From assembly GCF_932526225.1 (NCBI RefSeq), contig NC_064046.1, positions 1,550,001 to 1,614,000 on the forward strand: a stretch of 64,000 nucleotides of DNA, read 5' to 3'. This DNA is from Nematostella vectensis (taxonomy: Eukaryota; Cnidaria; Anthozoa; Actiniaria; Edwardsiidae). Position numbers and translations under genes: made by a program. The first letter of the stretch is position 1, and every line of letters begins with the position of its first letter. This document shows, in pieces, positions 23,571 to 34,786 of the stretch. The notes beneath the pieces were generated by a model. It did no database searches. It worked only from the letters and a program-made list of their open reading frames with translations, and was not told where the DNA came from.

Positions 23571-26500
23571 TCAATACACCCACACAGTACCACCCCCACA
23601 CAGTACCCCCACGTGATCACTTGCGCACACAGTACCCTCCCATGTGACCACTTGCGCACACAGTACCCTCCCATGTGATCACTTGCGCACACAGTGCCCA
23701 TCACTTGCGCACACAGTACCCCCATGTGATCACTTGCGCACACAGTACCCCCCATGTGATCACTTGTGCACACAATACCCCCATGTGATCACTACGCACA
23801 CAGTACCCCCATGTGATAACTTGCGCACACAGTACCCCCATGTGATAACTTGCGCACACAGTACCCCCCATGTGATCACTTGCGCACACAGTACCCCCAT
23901 GTGATCACTTGCGCACACAGTACCCACCATGTGATCACTTGCGCACACAATACCCCCATGTGATCACTGCGCACACAGTACCCCCATGTGATCACTTGCG
24001 CACACAGTACCCCCCATGTTATCACTTGCGCACACAGTACCCCCCCATGTTATCACTTGCGCACACAGTACCCGATGTGATCACTTGCGCACACAGTACC
24101 CCCATGTGACCACTTGCTCACACAGTACCCCCCATGTGATCACTTGCGCACATAGTACCCGCATCTGATCACTTGCGCACACAGTAGCCCCCCATGTGAT
24201 CGCTGCACACAGTACCCCCCATGTGATCGCTGCACACACAGTACCCCCCATGTGATCACTTGCGCACACAGTGCCCCCCATGTGATCGCTGCACACAAAG
24301 TACCCCCCCATGTTATCACTTGCGCACACAGTACTCCCATGTGATTACTTGCGCACACACACAGTACCCCCATGTGACCAGTTGCGCACACAGTGCCCCC
24401 CATGTTATCACTTGCGCACACAGTTCCCCCATGTGATCACTTGCGCACACAGTACCCACCATGTGATCACTTGCACACTCAGTACCCCCATGTGATCACT
24501 TGCACACTCAGTACCCCCCATGTGATCGCTGCACACACAGTGCCCCCCATGTGATCGCTTGTGCACACAGTACCCCCCATGTGATCGCTTGCGCACACAG
24601 TACCCCCCATGTGATCGCTGCACACACAGTACCCCCATGTGATCACTTGTGCACACAGTGCCCCCCATGTGATCACTACGCACACAGTGCCCCCCCATGT
24701 TATCACTTGTGCACACCGTACCCCCCATGTGATCACTTGCACACTCAGTACCCCCCATGTGATCACTTGTGCACACAGTACCCCCATGTGATAATTGCGC
24801 ACACAGTGCCCCCCATGTGATCACTTGCGCAGACAGTGCCCCCCATGTGATCGCTTCACACACAGTAACCCCCATGTGATCACTTGTGCACACAGTACCC
24901 CCCATGTGATCACTTGTGCACACAGTGCACCCCATGTGATAACTTGCGCACACAGTACCCACCATGTGATCACTTGCGCACACAGTACCCCCATGTGATC
25001 ACTTGCGCACACAGTACCCCCCATGTGATCACTTGCGCACACAGTACCCCCATGTGATCACTTGCGCACACAGTACCCCCATGTGATCACTTGCGCACAC
25101 AGTACCTCCATGTGATCACTTGCGCAAACAGTACCCCCCATGTGATCACTTGCGCACACAGTACCCCATGTGATCACTTGCGCACACAGTACCCCCCATG
25201 TGATCACTTGCGCACACAATACTCCCATGTGATCACTGCGCACACAGTACCCCCATGTGATCACTTGCGCACACAGTACCCCCCATGTTATCACTTGCGC
25301 ACACAGTACCCCCATGTGACCACTTGCTCACACAGTACCCCCCATGGGATCACTTGCGCACACAGTACCCGCATCTGATCACTTGCGCACACAGTAGCAC
25401 CCCATGTGATCGCTGCACACAGTACCCCCCATGTGATCGCTGCACACACAGTACCCCCCATGTGATCACTTGCGCACACAGTACCCCCCATGTGATCACT
25501 TGCGCACACAGTGCCCCCCATGTGATCGCTGCACACAAAGTACCCCCCACATGTTATCACTTGCGCACACAGTACTCCCATGTGATTACTTGCGCACACA
25601 CACAGTACCCCCATGTGACCACTTGCGCACACAGTGCCCCCCATGTTATCACTTGCGCACACAGTACCCACCATGTGATCACTTGCACACTCAGTACCCC
25701 CGATGTGATCGCTGCACACACAGTACCCCCCATGTGATCACTTGTGCACACAGTGCCCCCCATGTGATCGCTGCACACACAGTAACCCCCATGTGATCAC
25801 TTGTGCACACAGTACCCCATGTGATCACTTGCGCACACAGTACCCCCCATGTGATCACTTGCGCACACAGTAACCCCATGTGATCACTTGCGCACACAGT
25901 ACCCCCCATGTGATCGCTGCACACACAGTACCCCCATGTGATCACTTGTGCACACAGTAACCCCCATGTGATCACTTGTGCACACAGTGCCCCCCATGTT
26001 ATCACTTGCGCACACAGTACCCACCATGTGATCACTTGCGCACACAGTACCCCCCATGTGATCACTTGCGCACACAGTACCCCCATGTGATCACTTGCCC
26101 ACTCAGTACCCCCCATGTGATCACTTGCGCAGACAGTGCCCCCCATGTTATCACTTGCGCACACAGTACCCACCATGTGATCACTTGCGCACACAGTACC
26201 CCCCATGTGATCACTTGCGCACACAGTACCCGCATCTGAACACTTGTGCACACAGTACCCCCCATGTGATCACTTGTGCACACAGTGCCCCCCATGTGAT
26301 CACTTGTGCACACAGTACCCCCCATGTGATCACTTGCGCACACAGTACCCCCCATGTGATCGCTGCACACACAGTACCCCCCATGTGATCACTTGTGCAC
26401 ACAGTGCCCCCCATGTGATCGCTGCACACACAGTACCCCCCATGTGATCACTTGTGCACACAGAGCCCCCCATGTGATCGCTGCACACACAGTACCCCCC

Positions 26501-28270
26501 CCATGTTATCACTTGCGCACACAGTACCCCAATGTGATCACTTGCGCACACAGTACCCCCATGTGATCACTTGCGCACAGTGCCCCCCCATGTTATCACT
26601 TGTGCACACAGTACCCTCCATGTGATCACTTGCGCACACAGTACCCCCCATGTGATCACTTGCGCACTCAGTACCCCCCATGTGATCACTTGTGCACACA
26701 GTACCCACCATGTGATCACTTGCGCACACAATACCCCCATGTGATCACTGCGCACACAGTACCCCCCATGTTATCACTTGTGCACACAGTACCCCATGTT
26801 ATCACTTGCGCACTCAGTACCCCCATGTGACCACTTGCCCACACAGTACCCCCATGTTATCACTTGCGCACACAGTACCCCCATGTGATCACTTGTGCAC
26901 TCAGTACCCCCCATGTAATCACTTGCGCACACAGTACCCACCATGTGATCACTTGCGCACTCAGTACCCCCCATGTGATCACTTGCGCACACAGTACCCC
27001 CCATGTGATCACTGCACACACAGTACCCCCCATGTGATCACTTGCGCACACAGTGCCCCCCATGTGATCGCTACACACACAGTACCCCCCCCATGTTATC
27101 ACTTGCGCACACAGTACCCCAATGTGATCACTGCGCACACAGTGCCCCCCATGTTATCACTTGTGCACACCGTACCCCCCATGTGATCACTTGCGCACAC
27201 AGTACCCCCCATGTGATCACTTGCGCCATCAGTACCCCCCATGTGATCACTTGCGCACACAGTACCCACCATGTGATCACTTCCGCACTCAGTACCCCCC
27301 ATGTGATCACTTGCCCACACAATACCCCCATGTGATCACTGCGCACACAGTACCCCCCATGTTATCACTTGCGCACACAGTACACCCATGTGATCACTTG
27401 CACACACAGTACCCCCATGTGATCACTTGCCCACTCAGAACCCCCATGTGATCACTTGCGCAGACAGTACCCCCATGTGATCACTTGCGCACACAGTACC
27501 CCCATGTTATAACTTGCGCACTCAGTACCCCCAATGTTATCACTTGCGCACACAGTACCCCCATGTGATCACTTGCGCACACAGTACCCCCCATGTGACC
27601 ACTTTGCGCACACAGTACCCCCATGTTATCACTTGCACACACAGTACCCCCATGTGATCACTTGCGCACACAGTACCCCCCCATGTGACCACTTGCGCAC
27701 ACAGTACCCCCGTGTGATCACTTGCGCACACAGTACCCCCCATGTGATCACTTGCGCACACAGTGCCCCCCATGTGATCGCTGCACACACAGTACCCCCC
27801 CCCCCATGTTATCACTTGCGCACATAGTACCCCAATGTGATCACTTGCGCACACAGTACCCCCATGTGATCACTTGCGCACACAGTGCCCCCCCATGTTA
27901 TCACTTGTGCACACAGTACCCCCATGTGATCACTTGCGCACACAGTACCCCCCATGTGATCACTTGCGCACTCAGTACCCCCCATGTGATCACTTGCGCA
28001 CACAGTACCCACCATGTGATCACTTGCGCTCTCTGTACCCCCCATGTGATCACTTGCGCACACAATACCCCCATGTGATCACTGCGCACACAGTACCCCC
28101 CCATGTTATCACTTGCGCACACAGTACACCCATGTGATCACTTGCGCACACAGTACCCCCATGTGATCACTTGCCCACTCAGTACCCCCCATGTGATTAC
28201 TTGCGCAGACAGTACCCCCCATGTGATTACTTGCGCACACAGTACCCCATGTTATCACTTGCGCACTCAG
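23571..28270. repeat. Large minisatellite, about 30 bp unit, left block
   Basis: The consensus unit is cacttgcgcacacagtac followed by 4-8 C and atgtgat. Copies run essentially uninterrupted for 4.7 kb (about 155 units). Variants include tgcacacacag, actcag and gttatcac units, interspersed in blocks. Each unit contains the palindrome gtgatcac and a run of C, i.e. a G-run every 30 bp on the other strand. Because the unit is close to a multiple of three, all frames look open; those open frames (CASDHMGGTV-type) are not proteins. Higher-order duplication is visible: 24,100-24,430 recurs about 1.2 kb later at 25,310-25,650. Confidence 0.95.
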
Positions 28271-29317
<1,047 letters not shown>

Positions 29318-29715
29318 AGTACCCCCATGTGATCACTTGCGCACACAGTACCCCCATGTTATCACTTGCGCACTCAGTACCCCCCATGGGATCACTTGCG
29401 CACACAGTACCCCCATGTGATCACTTGCGCACACAGTACCCCCATGTTATCACTTGCGCACACAGTACGCCCATGTGATCACTTGCGCACACAGTACCCC
29501 CCCATGTGACCACTTGCGCACACAGTACCCCCATGTGATCACTTGCGCACACAGTACCCCCATGTGATAACTTGCGCACACAGTACCCCCCATGTGATCA
29601 CTTGCTCACACAGTACCCCATGTTATCACTGCGCACTCAGTACCTCCCATGTGAGTACTTGCGCACCAAAGTCTAACTTGCGCACACAGTTCATCTATCT
29701 AGTTGCGCACACTTA
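29318..29715. repeat. Minisatellite, right block
   Basis: Continuation of the 30 bp array beyond the LINE, about 12 units. It decays after 29,640 into degenerate pieces (cttgcgcaccaaag, agttgcgcacac), with a stray tcatctatcta fragment at 29,692. Confidence 0.9.
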
Positions 29716-30435
29716 TCACTCCAGTTTAAAAAGCTATTTATCGCTAATACAACAACCACGATTATTATCTAAAGGATATATTTTGAATTATGTCTTGTAG
29801 AATGTTTTATGAAAAGGTTTGTGATATCAAAATACCACTTGGCGATCACTATCCGGTAACTCTAAAAATATATAGTATCAATTTTTTTTCTATTTGCTCG
29901 TGAATAGTGTATGTGTTTTTACTAGGGTTGACTTATCGTTTTGCTTATAAATTATGTGTTATCTTTAACCCGCATATAAGAAAATAACCGAAAGCGCGTC
30001 AAAACACGAAACTTTCAGTTTCCAAGTGGCAATCAAAGTCCCTTCCGTTCAACTTACTATATTTTTGGCCCTTCACTTGTAATATCTGCACAGTAGGATA
30101 ATTTGTAGAAAATTTGTCACCCAAAGAAAGCCGGATTTTTTAGTAAATGATCTTTATTCACTTCATATAAAAAATGGAAAAAAACGAATGCGAAATCGGG
30201 AGGCAACAGCTATCAGGAAGCGGATAAAATATAATGAAAATGATATAGTTTTCCTTTAAATGGGTAAAATTGCACGATTTGATCGTATGTCCGTGTAGAT
30301 TTCTATCAAAGTTTTATTGGCAACATGGCGAATGTGACCACCGAATTGTAAATCAAGCAACGCACTACCTGTAATCAAAGATAGAAAGAAAACACAAAGC
30401 CAAATCACCGCAGTCTTGGAGGAATACCGAAAAAG
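29716..30435. other. Intergenic stretch, no gene seen
   Basis: AT-rich sequence between the minisatellite and the orphan ORF. I see no feature I can support. Confidence 0.5.
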
Positions 30436-31002
30436 ATGGAGTCAAGAAAAGTGGACTCGTTAGAGTTGATTGAATCAGAGAATTGTGAAGACAAACAAAG
30501 GGAAAGTCCATCTACCAAAAGAAAGGCGAAGAAGGATGCAAAAAAATGCAAAGAAACACAAGGTGAAAAGGAACTTGGAAGAAATACTCCTGAAGATGAC
30601 AGTGAGGAAACACTTGGGATGAAAAAGCACGATAGAGAGAATCTAGAAAGAAACAACGAGAGAGCATGCATATCTCCCGGTTTACTAAAGAGATCACTGC
30701 TCTCTTTTTGTCAAAAGTCGAAACGACGAAACAGTATGACGCAATTTGAGAGCAAACTACCGACGCCTGATAGAAATTCGCCTGAGATAGAAGACTCGCA
30801 AGTAAAAAGCAACAGCCTAGGAAATATTTGTCAGTACGTTCCAAGATTCTCACTGGATAATCCCGCATTTTCAGACTCAGAGGAGGAAGACAATGGTTTT
30901 GATAACAACGGAATCCATTCAGCTATATGCCACATGCCTCCAATTCTTGTACCAGAGAAGGTCGGAGCCGCTGCAATGAACAGCAACACGGACAAGTCAT
31001 AA
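30436..31002 (+). CDS. Orphan ORF, 188 residues, disordered and charged
   Basis: A single open frame from ATG (context aaaaagATGG) to TAA. I do not recognise the protein. The first 90 residues are Lys/Glu-rich with basic clusters (TKRKAKKDAKK), the middle has KRSLLSFCQKSKRRNS, and the C-terminal third contains FSDSEEEDNGFDNNG. No transmembrane or signal sequence is apparent; it looks intrinsically disordered and possibly nuclear. The composition is more protein-like than the surrounding short ORFs and the frame is long for this AT-rich DNA. It could be a real lineage-specific gene, an exon of a larger gene, or chance. Confidence 0.4.
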   Translation: MESRKVDSLELIESENCEDKQRESPSTKRKAKKDAKKCKETQGEKELGRNTPEDDSEETLGMKKHDRENLERNNERACISPGLLKRSLLSFCQKSKRRNSMTQFESKLPTPDRNSPEIEDSQVKSNSLGNICQYVPRFSLDNPAFSDSEEEDNGFDNNGIHSAICHMPPILVPEKVGAAAMNSNTDKS

Positions 31003-32509
31003 TGACCAGGATACTTCGTTCGATTAGAACTACTGAGATAGATTTTAAGTATTAGTGAACTAACCCGTCAAACATGATTGATTGCCAAATAGAAGTAAAG
31101 AGATATTCCAACAAATCTTGTCATGAACGATTTAGTAAAACGCTTTTCACGTGCGTAGCAAATATTTGTTGATGGGGATTGGAAGGAGGGGGGGTAGTCA
31201 AGACCTGGCCCCAGGCCTCCAAGGGGTGAATAGCTATATATCCTGGGGGGGGGGGGGGGGGGGGATACTGGTATATATTCTGGGGGAGGGGAGTAGGTTT
31301 AAGATAAATCTGCACATCACTTCTTTACCGTCTTTGTGCCAAAGCGCTGTTTTACGCTCTAGCGAGACAAACAAAATCATATGTGTTCATTAAAGTAAAA
31401 ATATGGTTTTGGTTATTTTTTATCTTTGGAAGTATGAATACCGCCGAGTGATATTTACAGAAACTAGTTTAAAATCAAACGCAAGCTTCGGTGGAGAGTT
31501 TTTGGCTGTATCTTCCTGAAGCTTGCCGTTGTCCTTGCAACTCTGACGGTGTCTCCCTAGGCTCCCGAGATCCTTTGCGCTTCTCCCTCGGGAATAGTGT
31601 ATAGAGAATGCCGTAATAGTTATGCGCAATACGTAGGAATGCAGTTACCGCTTGAATGAAAATGTCGACAAAACTTGCATAATTTTCGCAGTTATTGGCA
31701 GCATTGCATACAAATGCACCTGCACTGTTGTCATAAGTAATCGACTCATTAGGTAATAATTGCTACCAATACTAACGAGAAACCTGTCCAGTTGACTTCA
31801 TTACGAAGAAGCTTTCGACATTCACTGAGTTCCACTATAAAGCCTTTCTTTTAACCACTTTCTTTTAAGCAAACTCTGTTACTATGACGCTTGATGAAGA
31901 TTGGGAACAGGATTGCAGTTGTAGGTAAGACAAATAGTGTATGGATTTAGCATACTTTCCTTTTAAGAAAACACTTTAAAACTGTTTACTGTGCCATAGG
32001 CCGGTCGTCTTTGCATTTTCCAAAGAGGTTTTATTCGTGCAGACTTAGTTGAGACCACAGAACAAACTTTGCGCATTGCTTGCCGAGTTTCTGAAAACAG
32101 GACCGTGGTGGACTCACGCAGTGGCGAAATCGCCAAACTTGGCTCAAATTTCGAAATTCAAATCGTTAGAATTTAAGCTTTCTAAAGGGTTTTCGTGCCG
32201 GTAAGACCTCTTTTTACATGGAAGTTTTGCAAATAAACCCCTTTCTACCATTACCGAGCCAGTTCTAACAAAGCTACTCGCGGGTTAAACTAAAAAGTAG
32301 GACGCCAAACTGACCCTGTTAAAACACAAGTGCAAGTATCTTTTTGAAAGCACGGGTTCCCTTTGTGCCATCGTGTTATAGCCTCTCATCGTTGTAGTTT
32401 AGACAAAAATCATAGTCATGGACGTTCCTTTTTTTTGGAGTTCTTGTATTGATTCGAATTTTGTGTCAAAAGTGTGGTTATGAGCACGCTCAGCTTAGTG
32501 CTTACGGAA

Positions 32510-32908
32510 GACCCCGTTGTCCCCACGTATCCCTTTTCGTTTGAAAACGCAACCTTTTTGTTACGGATACGGGTATCGTCCACACGGAAACGCGAAAACG
32601 ATGACCGAAAACGGAACGATTTGAAAGCGATTTCCAGAGTGAAACAATTTGAAAACGATACCCTTTCGTAGCCGTGGGACGGCCGAAAACGGAACCTTTC
32701 GGAAACGATGGCATGATAACTCAGGTCAGTCCACTTGGCGCGCGAGTGCGCATGCGCTGTAGAAATTGTTATCGTTTTCATCGTTTCTGCGTTTTCGTGG
32801 GGACGGGTTGTTTCAAAATGAAAACGCTTCGTGTGGACGCGGATCTTTTTGAAAACGGAACAAAAAGGTTGCGTTTTCAAACGAAAACGGATACGTGGGG
32901 ACAGGGTC
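32510..32908. mobile_element. MITE with about 50 bp terminal inverted repeats
   Basis: The left end (from 32,510) and the right end (to 32,908) are inverted copies over about 50 bp sharing gtccccacgtatcc, ttttcgtttgaaaacgcaac and ctttttgtt. The interior is full of gaaaacg/cgttttc words in both directions. No coding capacity is seen and no clean target-site duplication. Confidence 0.75.
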
Positions 32909-33519
32909 TAACAAAACAATGGGGCACTTTTTTTCCGGAGCCTAGCTCTGTTGTGCTTTCCGTATGTGGAAGTTGATCATTTTGCACTGCTGGCAAGCGT
33001 TTTTTCGCTATTATTCTTTGCTTATACTGCTTGCGAAAACCGTGATCCCTATATGTGCAAGCCTAAAAATAAATCTCCAAGTCACACAATATGACTGCTA
33101 TCTCTAAAGAAATTTTCGTTAGCAGAATTCCCTTTTATCAATTTGTTACCAAAAAGAATAAGATCTAAAGTTGAGTAAAAAAACCGCTAATAAAATTTCC
33201 GAAATTATGGATGGTCTGGTTAGTTGTGTGATATATGCTTGTCGTACATCGTGTACCCCCCCCCCCTCCCCCCCCACAACCACCACCACCACCATCACCA
33301 CGAATAAGACGCGCTTGGGGGGAGGGGCGCTGAATTTCTTTGTGTTCTGTTCTTCTATATACTGATGAGCGTGCAACCGACTCGTTAAGGCGGTGTCAAG
33401 ATGATTCTATTACTTTAGATTTTGCTGAACATATCACATCATTTTCCCTTAAAACTAATGTTGTAATATTAACTATTTACATAACAAGTAGCAAGAAAGA
33501 GGTACAGGGTGGTCAAGGG

Positions 33520-33677
33520 TATTTTCGTGAACGAGATTTGGCCATTTTTCACCCTACGAGAAACGTGAAAATCGTCCAATTCGATGTCCGTGAAACGTGA
33601 TTTGAGGATTTAAAACGCAATTTTTTGGTCCGCGAAACGTGATAAAACCATTTTGCCCGGTCCGTGAAACGTGAACC
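33520..33677. repeat. Degenerate repeat of 'ccgtgaaacgtga'
   Basis: Five copies of (c)cgngaaacgtga-like words occur near 33,525, 33,558, 33,589, 33,632 and 33,661, spaced about 30-43 bp. It resembles a small minisatellite or part of an old repeat. Confidence 0.45.
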
Positions 33678-34786
33678 ATACCCCCTCTTCACCAGCATGG
33701 GGGTAGAGTTTCTTGGCTTGTGTGAATGCGGAACAAGTCTAAATACTCACCCCTGTGTGAGAGTCTTGTGACTCTTGCCACCCACGCGTAACTAAATAGA
33801 TTCTTGCAGATCAAAAATGCATGACGATGCTCTAGAATTTTATTGGATCAGGTCTTGTTGACAGGATTTTAGAAATTCTTTCCCACGGTCTAGAATTAAA
33901 ATGGAAAGCCTTCTAATAAGTCGCATTACTGTGAAATCTTTCAGACCAGCAAATAATAGTGCCCCCCCCCTCCCCTCAAATGTCCCGTCGAAATACAAAC
34001 TTATCGGCTTAAACTACCGAAAGAACTTAAAAAATGCCAGTTCCTTGATCAAAATCGTATACGCTTCCTATTAAATGAAACTCAGTTGAGTTCACAGTCT
34101 CTCGTACATCGAATGTCGTCCTTCATCTTTGGATGTTCTCGCTAGAGATCTTTCATCCAGGCCCTAATAATCTAAGGGCAAATATTTTTTATTTCCCTTC
34201 TAGCCAATTTCCTTGTTTTTGTTCTGACGTGACGGCATAACGCCTTATTAATTTATTGAAATTCAAGTCACTCAAAAACACTCCGTTGTGATACACGCCA
34301 CTTTCAAACAGCCCTAGACGCGACATTTAGTTGGTAACCGCGCTTTTTGAATTTGCGACCGCGCTTTGAGGTAGTTAGTTATTAACTGACCTGACAGGAT
34401 CGCGAGTCACGAAGGCCGCAGCCAAGCTACCGAATAAAACCCTTGTTTTAAAAGAAGTGTTGATAGATATACGTATCCTATTGCGACATTTGGATACCTA
34501 AAATGCTTACGTGATTAAATTTTACAAAGAAACGATCAAACACGCAATTGAGCAAGAATGTATAGCGTCACTGTAAACGGTCCTATTGAGTGATGGCGGA
34601 AGCGCGGCGAACTACCTACACGACTTCCGATTAAAATTTTAGTCTTGTGGAAGTTTTCCTGGTTTATTGTGTAGCTAATCCATAACGTATATATAATTGT
34701 CTCTTAGAATCTGTGTTCATAGTTTTGGGAGATTGCGAATTTTCGAAGTAGTAGCTCGTTTTAATATCGCCCTTGAGCGCAAAGAA

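Larger units (their letters stand above)
31003..34313. other. Intergenic region with repeats, no gene seen
   Basis: It contains a 20-base G run at 31,245-31,264, an inverted-repeat element at 32,510-32,908, a C-rich then (acc)n stretch at about 33,255-33,300 and a gtgaaacgtga repeat at 33,520-33,677. No coding region is recognised. Confidence 0.55.
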
